Part shown: piece by piece, positions 56,120 to 64,000 of the stretch | Layout of the letters: each line of letters opens with the position of its first letter | Numbering within the stretch: the stretch's first letter is position 1 | Assembly (NCBI RefSeq): GCF_018919395.1 | Contig: NZ_JAHLME010000003.1 | Location: 744,001-808,000 of the forward strand | Reading direction: 5' to 3' | DNA length: 64,000 bases | Origin: Geomonas azotofigens | GTDB taxonomy: Bacteria > Desulfobacterota > Desulfuromonadia > Geobacterales > Geobacteraceae | Translations under genes and position numbers: made by a program | The notes under the pieces: generated by a model | Database searches by the model: none | Told to the model about the DNA's origin: nothing | The model's input: the letters and a program-made list of their open reading frames with translations, nothing else

Positions 56120-57895
56120 ATGGCATTCCGTAGCAAAGAGGACCGTGTCGTGAGTTGGCTCGAAAAGTTTATCCCGATAATGGAGTGGCTCCCTTCCTAT
56201 CGTAAGGAATGGCTTCGCTGCGACGTCGTTGCAGGACTAACCACGGCGGCGGTGATCATCCCGCAAACCATGGCGTATGCGGCCATAGCGGGACTGCCGC
56301 TGGTGGTGGGGCTTTACACGTCTCTGGTCATGCTGGTGGTATATGCCGCACTGGGAACTTCCCGTCTTCTAAGCGTATCGACCAGTTCCACCATTGCCAT
56401 CCTGGCCTCCGGCGCGCTCCCACTGGTTGCCCCCGTCGGCGATGCCGCGAGGCTATTGTCCGCGTCCTCCACCCTGTCGCTCCTGGTTGGGGCTTTCCTG
56501 CTGCTGGGGGGAGTGCTTCGCCTGGGCGCAGCGGCGAACCTCATTTCCGATCCGGTGCGCATAGGCTTCAAGGCGGGCATCGGTCTGTCCATCCTGCTGA
56601 ACCAGGTCCCAAAGCTCCTAGGCGTGCATATCACCCACGCCGGCTTCTTCCAGGATCTGGTCGCCATTGTCAGGTACCTGCCGGAAACTTCCCTTCCCAC
56701 ACTCACGCTCGCTCTGGGGATGCTGGGACTCATGCTCGGCCTCAAACGGGTCACGCCGCGACTGCCGGCCCCGTTGATAACCGTGACGGTCGGCATCGCG
56801 CTTTCCTGCATGATCGGCCTCGATAGACTCGGTATCTCCTTGGTCGGGAGGGTCGACTCTGGATTGCCGAGCTTCGTCCTGCCCGATTTCTTCCTGGTGA
56901 AGCAGCTCTGGCCTGCCGCGCTCGGCATCGCCCTGATGAGTTTCGTCGAGACGGCCGCCGCGGGGCGCGCGTTCCTGCCCAGCGGCGATCTTCCCCCGCA
57001 GGCGAATCGCGAACTGGTGGCAACCGGCCTGGCAACCCTCATCGCCAGCTTCTTCCAAAGCATGCCCGGCGGAGGTGGAAGTTCGCAGACGGCGATCAAT
57101 CAGCAAGCGGGCGCCCGCAGCCAGTTGTCCGGAGTGGTCAGCGCCGCGGTCGTCGTGGCAGCCCTTTTGTTTCTGGCGCCCCTCTTCGGGATGTTGCCCA
57201 ACGCCACCCTGGCCGTCGTCGTCATCGTCGCCGGTATCGGGCTGATAAGCCCCACCGAATTTCGCGCAGTTCACAGCATCAGGACCATGGAATTTCACTG
57301 GGCGCTGGTCGCGGCGTCAGCAGTCATGGTGCTGGGTACCCTGAAGGGGCTGCTGGTTGCGGTGCTCGTGTCCATATTGTCCCTGGTCATTCGCGCCAAT
57401 AACCATCCCATCCACGTGCTGGGGCGCAAACCGGGCACGAACATCTTCCGTCCCCTGTCTCCGGAGCATCTCGAGGACGAAACCTATCCGGGACTTTTGC
57501 TGCTCCGGCCGGAGGGTGCCATTTTCTTCGCCAACGCCCCACGGTTGGGGCAGAAGATCAGGGAGCTTGTGGCACAGTTCAAGCCGCAGGCACTAGTCCT
57601 CGACCTGAGCGCCGTGCCCGATATGGAATATACGGCGGTCATGATGCTTGTCGACGGGGAAGAGAAAGCGCGCGGGGATGGGACCGTGATGTCGCTCGTG
57701 GCTTTGAGTCCCAACGTCAAGGAGATCATCCGCCGATCGTCCCTTTGGGAGCGGATGGAGGGCGAACGGATATTCCTTACCCTCGATCAGGCGGTGGAAT
57801 GGTTTGAGCGGCAACTGCCGGAAGATGCGGAGCCGGATGCAGCCCGCGAGGAAATGCTACACGCTGGATCTTATCAACGCGCATTAACACTGTAA
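56120..57895 (+). CDS. SulP-family anion transporter with STAS domain
   Basis: 591 residues. About ten to twelve membrane segments span 1-420, with AGLTTAAVIIPQTMAYAAIAGLPLVVGLYTS (in part), the SulP signature, and ATGLATLIASFFQSMPGGGGSSQTAINQQAGAR (in part). A C-terminal STAS domain (about 440-570) includes LVLDLSAVPDMEYTAVMML. SulP proteins carry sulfate, bicarbonate or dicarboxylates; the substrate cannot be set here. It is separated from the receiver gene by 42 bases. Confidence 0.9.
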   Translation: MAFRSKEDRVVSWLEKFIPIMEWLPSYRKEWLRCDVVAGLTTAAVIIPQTMAYAAIAGLPLVVGLYTSLVMLVVYAALGTSRLLSVSTSSTIAILASGALPLVAPVGDAARLLSASSTLSLLVGAFLLLGGVLRLGAAANLISDPVRIGFKAGIGLSILLNQVPKLLGVHITHAGFFQDLVAIVRYLPETSLPTLTLALGMLGLMLGLKRVTPRLPAPLITVTVGIALSCMIGLDRLGISLVGRVDSGLPSFVLPDFFLVKQLWPAALGIALMSFVETAAAGRAFLPSGDLPPQANRELVATGLATLIASFFQSMPGGGGSSQTAINQQAGARSQLSGVVSAAVVVAALLFLAPLFGMLPNATLAVVVIVAGIGLISPTEFRAVHSIRTMEFHWALVAASAVMVLGTLKGLLVAVLVSILSLVIRANNHPIHVLGRKPGTNIFRPLSPEHLEDETYPGLLLLRPEGAIFFANAPRLGQKIRELVAQFKPQALVLDLSAVPDMEYTAVMMLVDGEEKARGDGTVMSLVALSPNVKEIIRRSSLWERMEGERIFLTLDQAVEWFERQLPEDAEPDAAREEMLHAGSYQRALTL

Positions 57896-57928
57896 GAGTG
57901 GATCATCTATGAGGAAGGAGTGCCAGCC

Positions 57929-58756
57929 ATGAAAGGTGGAAAAACAGAGAAAAAAGAACTTCAAGGCCGCGTGAAAGCCGGCGCAAGGCTGAAGGATAAA
58001 GAGTATGAGAAGGAACTGGCCAAACTGCACGTGGAACTCGTCAAGCTCCAGGAGTGGGTGAAGTTCAAGGGGCTGAAGGTATGCATCGTCTTCGAGGGGC
58101 GCGACGGAGCGGGGAAGGGGGGGACCATCAAGGCCATTACGGAACGGGTCAGCCCCCGCGTGTTTCGTGTGGTGGCCCTTCCGGCTCCAACAGAGAGGGA
58201 GAAGACGCAGATGTACCCCCAGCGCTACATCCCCCATCTGCCGGCAGCCGGTGAGGTGGTGATCTTCGACCGCAGCTGGTACAACCGGGCGGGAGTCGAA
58301 CGTGTAATGGGCTTTTGCAGCAAGGATGAGTGCCAAACGTTTCTGGAGGTGGTGCCGCATTTCGAGAAGCTTGCCTGTGAGTCGGGAATCATTCTGCTCA
58401 AGTATTGGCTGGAGGTCAGCCCGGAGGAGCAGACGCGTCGCCTGGAGGGACGAATCGAAGACAGGCGCAAGATCTGGAAACTGTCGCCCATGGATCTCAA
58501 GTCGTACAGCCGCTGGGATGACTACACAAGAGCGCGCGACGAGATGATCGCGGCGTCCGACACGCCGTGGGCGCCGTGGCGCGTGGCGCGATCGGACGAC
58601 AAGAAGCGGGCGCGGCTAAATATCATCGCCCACATCCTGAACATGGTCCCCTACGAGGAGGTACCGCGCGAAAAGGTGAAGCTACCCAGCCGGCAGGGCA
58701 TGGGCAAGTACAAATCGCCGGCGTATCCCTTCAAGTACATCCCCGAGGTGTTCTGA
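57929..58756 (+). CDS. ppk2: Polyphosphate kinase 2
   Basis: 275 residues from the ATG at 57929 (AAGGAG upstream; a GTG at 57920 would abut that site). Walker A is GRDGAGKGG (about residues 57-65), Walker B is VVIFDRSWYNR, and the lid-like arginines lie in RRLEGRIEDRRKIWKLSPMD. This is a one-domain (class I-like) PPK2, which makes GTP or ATP from polyphosphate. Key catalytic residues are all present. It follows the SulP gene by 33 bases. Confidence 0.93.
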   Translation: MKGGKTEKKELQGRVKAGARLKDKEYEKELAKLHVELVKLQEWVKFKGLKVCIVFEGRDGAGKGGTIKAITERVSPRVFRVVALPAPTEREKTQMYPQRYIPHLPAAGEVVIFDRSWYNRAGVERVMGFCSKDECQTFLEVVPHFEKLACESGIILLKYWLEVSPEEQTRRLEGRIEDRRKIWKLSPMDLKSYSRWDDYTRARDEMIAASDTPWAPWRVARSDDKKRARLNIIAHILNMVPYEEVPREKVKLPSRQGMGKYKSPAYPFKYIPEVF

Positions 58757-58877
58757 GTTTGAATAGACGCGATGAGTCATATCGGCCGTCGTATAACAAT
58801 ATGTCGGGAAACATCAATCGCTCTTCGGCAAATCTGCTTGCTGCCAGCTTTGCCGTCCTTGATCCAAAGGGGACTGT

Positions 58878-59441
58878 ATGAAAAATAGCACTTCAATCTA
58901 CCTGCTTGCACTAATACTCTCACTCGCCTCTCCGGCGCACGCCACCTCCGGTGGGAAATATGCTGCTCTGGATGCTCGTAATGAGCTGATGGTCACCGAG
59001 GAGGCAAAGTATGGTTTTGTCGATGTTCAAAAAATCCTGACACTGTCCTATGCCGGCAAGGAGGCCAAGGCGAAATTCGATAGCGATGTGCTGAAGGCTG
59101 AGATGGAGAAGAACTCCAGGGGGCAGGAGTTGACCAAGCTGAATGCGCAACTGGAGAAGCATAGCATTCATCTGTCTGAGACGGAGAGATTTGCCAAGCG
59201 GAAAATATACGAACAAAGGCTCCAGGAATATCAGCAGTTCATGGCGAAAACCGCCGAAGACCTCCGTTCAGAGGACACCGAGCTGACCCGGGGCATCGTC
59301 GAAAAAATCGGCAAAACGGCACGGGAATATGGGCGTATGAACGGGTTTGTCGGAATTTTTTTCAAAAACGACAGCATGTTGTACCTGAGCGACAAGGTCG
59401 ATATAACCGATGAAATTTTGAAAGCCTTAAACGAGATGTAA
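58878..59441 (+). CDS. OmpH/Skp-like periplasmic protein
   Basis: 187 residues. A signal peptide (LLALILSLASPAHA) directs export. The region YGFVDVQKILTLSYAGKEAKAKFD is the start of an OmpH/Skp fold; it continues as a long coiled-coil hairpin and ends with a strand (LYLSDKVDITDEILKALNEM). Skp chaperones outer-membrane proteins. It sits 7 bases before pqiA, suggesting it works with the lipid-transport operon in the periplasm. Confidence 0.85.
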   Translation: MKNSTSIYLLALILSLASPAHATSGGKYAALDARNELMVTEEAKYGFVDVQKILTLSYAGKEAKAKFDSDVLKAEMEKNSRGQELTKLNAQLEKHSIHLSETERFAKRKIYEQRLQEYQQFMAKTAEDLRSEDTELTRGIVEKIGKTAREYGRMNGFVGIFFKNDSMLYLSDKVDITDEILKALNEM

Positions 59442-59448
59442 GGCGGAC

Positions 59449-60807
59449 ATGGTAAATCACCAACCCACAATCGGTCAGGAATCGGGGACACAACTCACCC
59501 ATGCCGGGGCGAGTGGGCGGTCCAGCATGGGTGAGCTCACGGGCACTACGATGACCGTCATAGCCTGCCACGAGTGCGACCTGCTGCAGCGCAAGATCAC
59601 GCTTCCGCCCGGCAGGGTGGCTCGCTGTGTCCGGTGCGGCGCGAAACTGTACCGCGTGGAATACAGGAGCCTCGACCATACGCTGGCCCTGACAGTGGCA
59701 GCCGCGATCGTATTCATCCTTGCCAATATCTTCCCCATCGTCAGCCTCCAGATTCAGACGACGCGCAACGACACCTCGCTCATCAATGCCGTTCATATCT
59801 TGTTGGATCATGGTATGTGGCCGGTAGCCGGACTGGTGTTTTTCACCACCTTTCTTGCTCCTTTTGCAGTGCTCGCCATCATGATCCACATTCTTTTGTC
59901 GCTCAAGCGCGGTTACATTCCCGCCGGGATCGCCCCCGTCATGCGCGTGCTGCAGATCGTCAACCCTTGGGGGATGGTGGAGGTGTTCATCATAGGGGTG
60001 ATGGTGGCGCTTGTGAAGCTCACCCACTACGGGACCCTGATCCCCGGCATGGCCCTCTGGTCACTGGGCGTTCTCACCTTGCTGATGACGTTAACAGCGT
60101 CATCTTTCGATGCCCATGACATATGGAACCGGGTGCGCTTTGCGACCCCGACAAAGAGGCAGCCGGTGCGGGCCGCGACCTTGACGGCCGCAGGGCGCGG
60201 CCTGCTCTCCTGCCATGTCTGCGGCCTTCTCTCCAGTGGAGGTCATGGCGGCCGGACGGTCCACTGCCCACGCTGCTCCGCGCCGCTTCATTTTCGCAAA
60301 CCCGACAGCGTGGCCCGTTCCTGGGCATTCCTGGTCGCCGCCTACATCCTGTATATCCCCGCCAATGTCCTGCCCATCATGGAAACCAGTTCCCTCTTCG
60401 GCGCCCAGGCGGACACCATCCTCAGCGGAATCATCTACCTGTGGCACTCGGGATCGTGGGATCTGGCGCTGGTGGTGTTCATCGCCAGCATCATGGTGCC
60501 GCTGCTCAAGCTGATCGCCTTGACCCTGCTGTTGATCTCGGTGCAGCGGCGTTCCACCTGGCAGCCGATGCAGAGGGCCAAGCTCTACCGGGTCGTCGAA
60601 CTGGTCGGCCGCTGGTCGATGCTGGATATCTACGTGGTTGCCATCCTGGCTGCACTGGTGCAGATCGGGCCACTGGCGACCATCAATGCCGGACCCGGGG
60701 CGCTGGCCTTCGGCGCGGTGGTGGTGCTGACCATGTTATCCGCAAGCGAGTTCGATCCGCGCCTGATTTGGGCGCCCATACAGAAAGAGGAAATCGATCA
60801 TGAGTGA
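59449..60807 (+). CDS. pqiA: PqiA-like paraquat-inducible membrane protein
   Basis: 452 residues, two repeats of a PqiA module. Each begins with a zinc ribbon: CHEC...CVRCG near residues 40-60, and CHVCG...CPRC near 254-275, followed by four membrane helices. The first 35 residues may be a spurious N-terminal extension; ATG 59527 or 59551 would be alternatives. It works with PqiB and PqiC in lipid transport between membranes. The 3' end overlaps pqiB. Confidence 0.9.
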   Translation: MVNHQPTIGQESGTQLTHAGASGRSSMGELTGTTMTVIACHECDLLQRKITLPPGRVARCVRCGAKLYRVEYRSLDHTLALTVAAAIVFILANIFPIVSLQIQTTRNDTSLINAVHILLDHGMWPVAGLVFFTTFLAPFAVLAIMIHILLSLKRGYIPAGIAPVMRVLQIVNPWGMVEVFIIGVMVALVKLTHYGTLIPGMALWSLGVLTLLMTLTASSFDAHDIWNRVRFATPTKRQPVRAATLTAAGRGLLSCHVCGLLSSGGHGGRTVHCPRCSAPLHFRKPDSVARSWAFLVAAYILYIPANVLPIMETSSLFGAQADTILSGIIYLWHSGSWDLALVVFIASIMVPLLKLIALTLLLISVQRRSTWQPMQRAKLYRVVELVGRWSMLDIYVVAILAALVQIGPLATINAGPGALAFGAVVVLTMLSASEFDPRLIWAPIQKEEIDHE

Positions 60808-62431
60808 AATGCGGCAAGAACCCGAACTGTTCGACATCCCAGAGGCAGCGCCCGAGCGCAGGAAGCGACTCTCCCTGCAGTTGGTCTGGCTGATACCCAT
60901 TGTGGCCGCCGTCATTGGCGGCACCCTGGTGGTCAAGACCTACCTGCGGAAGGGGCCGACCATCACCATCTCCTTCAAGACCGGCGAAGGGCTGGAGGCT
61001 GGAAAGACCAAGGTGAAGTACAAGGATGTTGAGGTCGGCTTGGTCAAGGATGTCGCCATCGCCAAGGACATCACGCACGTGGTTGCGACCATCGAACTGA
61101 AGAAGGAGGTTACGCCCTACCTGGTCGAGGACACCAAGTTCTGGGTGGTGCGGCCACGGGTATCCGGAGGTGGCGTCAGCGGCCTTGGGACGCTCATGGG
61201 CGGTTCCTACATCGGAGTCGACGTCGGCAGATCCAAAAAGCCGCAACGGGGCTTCGTCGGTCTGGAAGTAGCGCCTGCCGTCGCCATGGATGTGCCGGGA
61301 AGCCGCTTCCAACTCCACAGCGCGGATTTAGGCTCCCTCGATATCGGTTCGCCGGTCTACTTTCGTCGCATCCAGGTGGGACAGGTGGTTTCCTATCAAC
61401 TCGACAACGACGGCTCGGGGGTGAGCTTCAACGTCTTCGTCGCCGCACCTTACGACAAGTATGTCAGGGCGAACACGCGCTTTTGGAATGCCAGCGGGGT
61501 AGACGTTACCATGGATGCCGGCGGGGTGAAGGTCGAGACCCAGTCGCTGGCGTCGATCCTCATCGGCGGGATCGCTTTCCAGACCTTTGACGAAAGCGGA
61601 GCGGCGCCGCCGACCGGCGCCAACACGGCTTTTACCCTGTTCGCCACCCGGGATGAGGCGATGAAAAACCGAGACACGATCAGCCAGAATTTCGTCATGA
61701 CCTTCAAGGAGACGGTGCGCGGGTTATCGCTGGGCGCTCCGGTCGACTTCCGGGGGCTGACCGTCGGTGAAGTCTCCGGTATCCATGTGGCACACGACGC
61801 CCGCACCAAAAACGTCGACATGCTGGTGGAGATGCGCATCTACCCGGAACGCCTCCGTTCGCGAGTAGTTGGAGCGGCGCCGGATCCCAAGCAATATCGC
61901 GCCATCCTCGACGAGATGGTCGGGCACGGCCTGAGAGCTCAGCTTAATAGCAGCAACCTTCTGACCGGGCAGCTTGTCGTGACCCTCGACTTCTTTCCTG
62001 ATGCTCCGAATGCCAAGGTGAACTGGGCCGCCAATCCGCCCCTGTTCCCCACCACACCTGGCAGTTTGGTGCAATTGCAGGCAACGCTTATGCAGATCGC
62101 CAAAAAACTGGAGAAACTGCCGCTGAACGAGGTCGTCGATGACGTGCGTCACACGGTGCAGACCCTGGATATTACCCTTAAAGATGCTGGCGCAATGATC
62201 CGGAAGGTGGACAAGGATCTCATGCCCGAGATGCAAACGACACTGGAGGAGGCGCGCAAGACCCTCGGCGCTGCGAAGCAGACCCTGTCGGCCGATGCGC
62301 CGCTTCAACAGGACCTGCGGGTGACACTGAGGGAACTGGGCCGTACCGCCCAGTCGTTGCGGGTCCTGACCGATTATCTTGAGCGTCACCCCGAATCGCT
62401 GATCCGCGGCAAACAGGAGGACAAACCATGA
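60800..62431 (+). CDS. pqiB: PqiB-like MCE-domain protein
   Basis: 543 residues. One membrane helix at about 29-48 (LVWLIPIVAAVIGGTLVV) anchors a periplasmic part with three MCE domains (about 55-150, 165-280, 290-400; motif VKYKDVEVGLVKDV, then FRRIQVGQVVSYQL and FRGLTVGEVSGI). A C-terminal coiled coil follows (about 430-520). PqiB multimers form a tube across the periplasm for lipids. It overlaps pqiA and pqiC. Confidence 0.92.
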   Translation: MSEMRQEPELFDIPEAAPERRKRLSLQLVWLIPIVAAVIGGTLVVKTYLRKGPTITISFKTGEGLEAGKTKVKYKDVEVGLVKDVAIAKDITHVVATIELKKEVTPYLVEDTKFWVVRPRVSGGGVSGLGTLMGGSYIGVDVGRSKKPQRGFVGLEVAPAVAMDVPGSRFQLHSADLGSLDIGSPVYFRRIQVGQVVSYQLDNDGSGVSFNVFVAAPYDKYVRANTRFWNASGVDVTMDAGGVKVETQSLASILIGGIAFQTFDESGAAPPTGANTAFTLFATRDEAMKNRDTISQNFVMTFKETVRGLSLGAPVDFRGLTVGEVSGIHVAHDARTKNVDMLVEMRIYPERLRSRVVGAAPDPKQYRAILDEMVGHGLRAQLNSSNLLTGQLVVTLDFFPDAPNAKVNWAANPPLFPTTPGSLVQLQATLMQIAKKLEKLPLNEVVDDVRHTVQTLDITLKDAGAMIRKVDKDLMPEMQTTLEEARKTLGAAKQTLSADAPLQQDLRVTLRELGRTAQSLRVLTDYLERHPESLIRGKQEDKP

Positions 62432-63036
62432 CCCTGCAGTGCTCCATAACCGGCTTTACAACTCTGTGCCTCGCAGTTGCCCTCCTGGCCGGCTGCAGCA
62501 GTTCGCCGAGGGTGTCATTTTATACCCTGAACGTCGCCGCGACGGACGTGACAGCGGCCCCGCCCTTTAACTCGGTGGACATCGGTCCCATCACCCTTCC
62601 GGATCTGCTGGATCGGCCCCAGCTCGTCGTGCGTACCTCTGCCACCAGGGTGGAGATCCTGGAGACCCACCGCTGGGCCGAGTCTCCTAAGAGTGAGATC
62701 CCGCGCATCATAGCGGCGGACCTGGGCGTTTTGCTCAAGCCGGTACGTGTGTCGTTCTACCCGCAGAACGCGGGCCTGGAGGCTGACTATCGGGTTCTGC
62801 TCGACATCCAGCGCTTCGAGATGGCCAATGGGGAAGGGGTCGGCCTGGAGGTCCTCTGGTCCGTCCGCAGAAGCGACGGCGGAGTTGCGAAGACGGGCCG
62901 CACGGTGGTCGACGAGCGGGTCAGCGCTGCCGGTTATGACGCACTGGTGGCTGCGCAGAGTCGGGCGCTGGCTGCCGTCAGCCGCGATCTGGCCCAGGCG
63001 TTATGCGAAGCGGCGCGGACCGCGCGGTCGCGATGA
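62428..63036 (+). CDS. pqiC: PqiC-like lipoprotein
   Basis: 202 residues starting in an ATGA overlap with pqiB. A signal sequence ends in the lipobox LLAGCSSS. The ABC-transport auxiliary (PF03886) domain follows, with VSFYTLNVAATD, IGPITLPDLLDRPQLVVRTSATRVEI (in part) and HRWAESPKSEIPRIIAADLG. PqiC is an outer-membrane lipoprotein that meets the PqiB tube. It ends 11 bases before the convergent adaptor gene. Confidence 0.92.
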   Translation: MTLQCSITGFTTLCLAVALLAGCSSSPRVSFYTLNVAATDVTAAPPFNSVDIGPITLPDLLDRPQLVVRTSATRVEILETHRWAESPKSEIPRIIAADLGVLLKPVRVSFYPQNAGLEADYRVLLDIQRFEMANGEGVGLEVLWSVRRSDGGVAKTGRTVVDERVSAAGYDALVAAQSRALAAVSRDLAQALCEAARTARSR

Positions 63037-63047
63037 GCCGGACCTGG

Positions 63048-63941
63048 TCACATCGTTGCTTGCCGGTAAGGAGGGGAGGGCCGAGGTTTGGCGATGACCG
63101 TGCAGGTCGTCCCTGCCACCAGTTGGACGCTCTTCGGCACATTGTCTATCGCGATCCGCACCGGAACCCTTTGCGCGAGCCGTACCCAGTTGAATATCGG
63201 GTTGACGTCGGAGAGGAGCTCCCGCCCGACCGGGTTGTCGTGGTCGGAAATCCCTCTGGCAAGGCTCTCGACGTGCCCCTTCAGAGGCCGATCGCTCGCG
63301 AGAAGCCTGATTTCGACAGGGGCGCCGACGTGGAGCAATCGGATTTTCGTCTCCTCGAAATAGCCGTAGACCCAGAACGAATTCTTGTCGACTATCGCCA
63401 GTTTCGCCGCTCCCGCAGATGCGAAATCCCCCCTGTGCACGTTCAGGTTGGCAATGTACCCGTCCACGGGTGACCGCACCTCGGTGCGCTTGAGGTTGAG
63501 CTCGGCGGTTTCTACCGCAACCGCGGCTTCCTGGCAGGCCGCCTCCGCGGCATCGGCCTGGGATCTGGCGTTCTCGCGATTTTCCACGGATACGACGGCC
63601 ACGTCCACCCGGGCGCGGCGCTCCGCCTCTTGCTGCTTCATTCCCATCTGGGCCCTGCTGGCCGACAGCCGCGCTTTCGCCTGGGACAGGGCCAGGGCGT
63701 AGCGCTCTCGGTCGATCACGAACAGCAGGTCGCCCTTGTGCACCAACTGGTTGTCCTTCACCGCCACCCGGTCGACAAGACCGGATACATCGGCGGCCAC
63801 GTTGACGACGTCGGCGCGGACCTTGGCGTCACGGGTCCAGGGCGAATCCATGTATCGATCCCAAAGTTTCTTGCCGGTAAAGATCGCGGTAGCGAAAATG
63901 GCTATCGTGAAAACGAATCTGACAACGACCTGGAGTTTCAT
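63048..63941 (-). CDS. HlyD/EmrA-type membrane fusion protein (AaeA-like)
   Basis: 297 residues. One N-terminal membrane helix (about 6-24), then WTRDAKVRADVVNVAADVSGLVDRVAVKDNQLVHKGDLLFVID (in part) marks the barrel-sandwich domain, followed by a coiled coil and the other half (LNLKRTEVRSPVDGYIANLNVHRGDF, in part). This layout is typical of AaeA/YibH-type adaptors, partners of a FUSC-type (AaeB) exporter and a DUF1656 small protein. The bases before its ATG (AGAAGGAAGG) are a good RBS. The partners would lie beyond the window edge. Confidence 0.88.
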   Translation of the reverse strand: MKLQVVVRFVFTIAIFATAIFTGKKLWDRYMDSPWTRDAKVRADVVNVAADVSGLVDRVAVKDNQLVHKGDLLFVIDRERYALALSQAKARLSASRAQMGMKQQEAERRARVDVAVVSVENRENARSQADAAEAACQEAAVAVETAELNLKRTEVRSPVDGYIANLNVHRGDFASAGAAKLAIVDKNSFWVYGYFEETKIRLLHVGAPVEIRLLASDRPLKGHVESLARGISDHDNPVGRELLSDVNPIFNWVRLAQRVPVRIAIDNVPKSVQLVAGTTCTVIAKPRPSPPYRQATM

Positions 63942-64000
63942 GCAAAGCCTTCCTTCTGGATAAGGTGTTGTATCGATGCGGCGCTTAGCGGAGCACCAGC

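Noticed and set aside
63985-64000. The last bases on the minus strand read LVLR-stop, possibly the end of a DUF1656/AaeX-like gene
   Set aside because: Only about five codons are visible, too few to support a gene call; only the context of the AaeA-like adaptor suggests it.

Overview
The window is high-GC, densely coded DNA with a gene set typical of an anaerobic Geobacter-like deltaproteobacterium (Desulfuromonadia; Geomonas or Citrifermentans would fit). This is inferred from gene content: aldehyde:ferredoxin oxidoreductase, many radical SAM enzymes, DUF169-ferredoxin proteins, sigma-54 activators with dyad sites, and multi-PAS hybrid kinases. No rRNA, tRNA, CRISPR array, insertion sequence or phage gene was recognised.

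Region 1 (1-14704, all +) is a molybdenum/tungsten enzyme island. It opens with a radical SAM protein resembling the tetraether-lipid-synthase family and an acetylene-hydratase-like Mo/W oxidoreductase fused to a GNAT domain. A MerR regulator, a DUF2064 nucleotidyltransferase-like protein and a ferredoxin-DUF169 protein follow. Next come cofactor genes: a ModE-like HTH protein, MoeA, MoaA, MOSC, a MOT1-type molybdate transporter, MoaC, MobA and MobB. An Old Yellow Enzyme homologue and a MiaB-like radical SAM protein end the run. Many genes overlap by ATGA, suggesting one or a few long transcripts.

Region 2 (14694-25639, +) begins with a region-2-only sigma-like protein and a 49-residue HX3CX2C zinc-finger peptide. 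It continues with dihydrolipoamide dehydrogenase and an arsenic biotransformation cluster: two divergent ArsM paralogues, an aquaglyceroporin, a B12-binding radical SAM protein, a remnant of the ArsS-associated peroxidase-like gene, and ArsS. A MoaD/ThiS protein, a tungsten-type AOR and a TetR regulator close it.

Region 3 (25685-34554) has a sigma-54 activator divergent from a flavodoxin-fold reductase and an RND efflux operon. A perfect dyad and a -24/-12 promoter lie between them. The RND permease is fused in frame to a complete TolC-like protein through an internal signal-peptide-like segment. Region 4 (34598-38834) holds an alpha/beta hydrolase, MlaA, a CBS-HEPN protein, a chagasin-like inhibitor and a DUF3313-like protein.

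Region 5 (38866-53713) is signalling: a solute-binding protein paired with a hybrid kinase, a PAS/HD-GYP protein, four tandem kinases, and a second sigma-54 activator paralogous to the first. Its upstream region carries another -24/-12 promoter, copies of the same 12-base half-site, two tiny ORFs and a strong terminator. Region 6 (54501-63941) carries an NmrA-like protein, a receiver-only regulator, SulP, PPK2, a Skp-like chaperone with a complete PqiABC lipid-transport operon, and a convergent HlyD-type adaptor.
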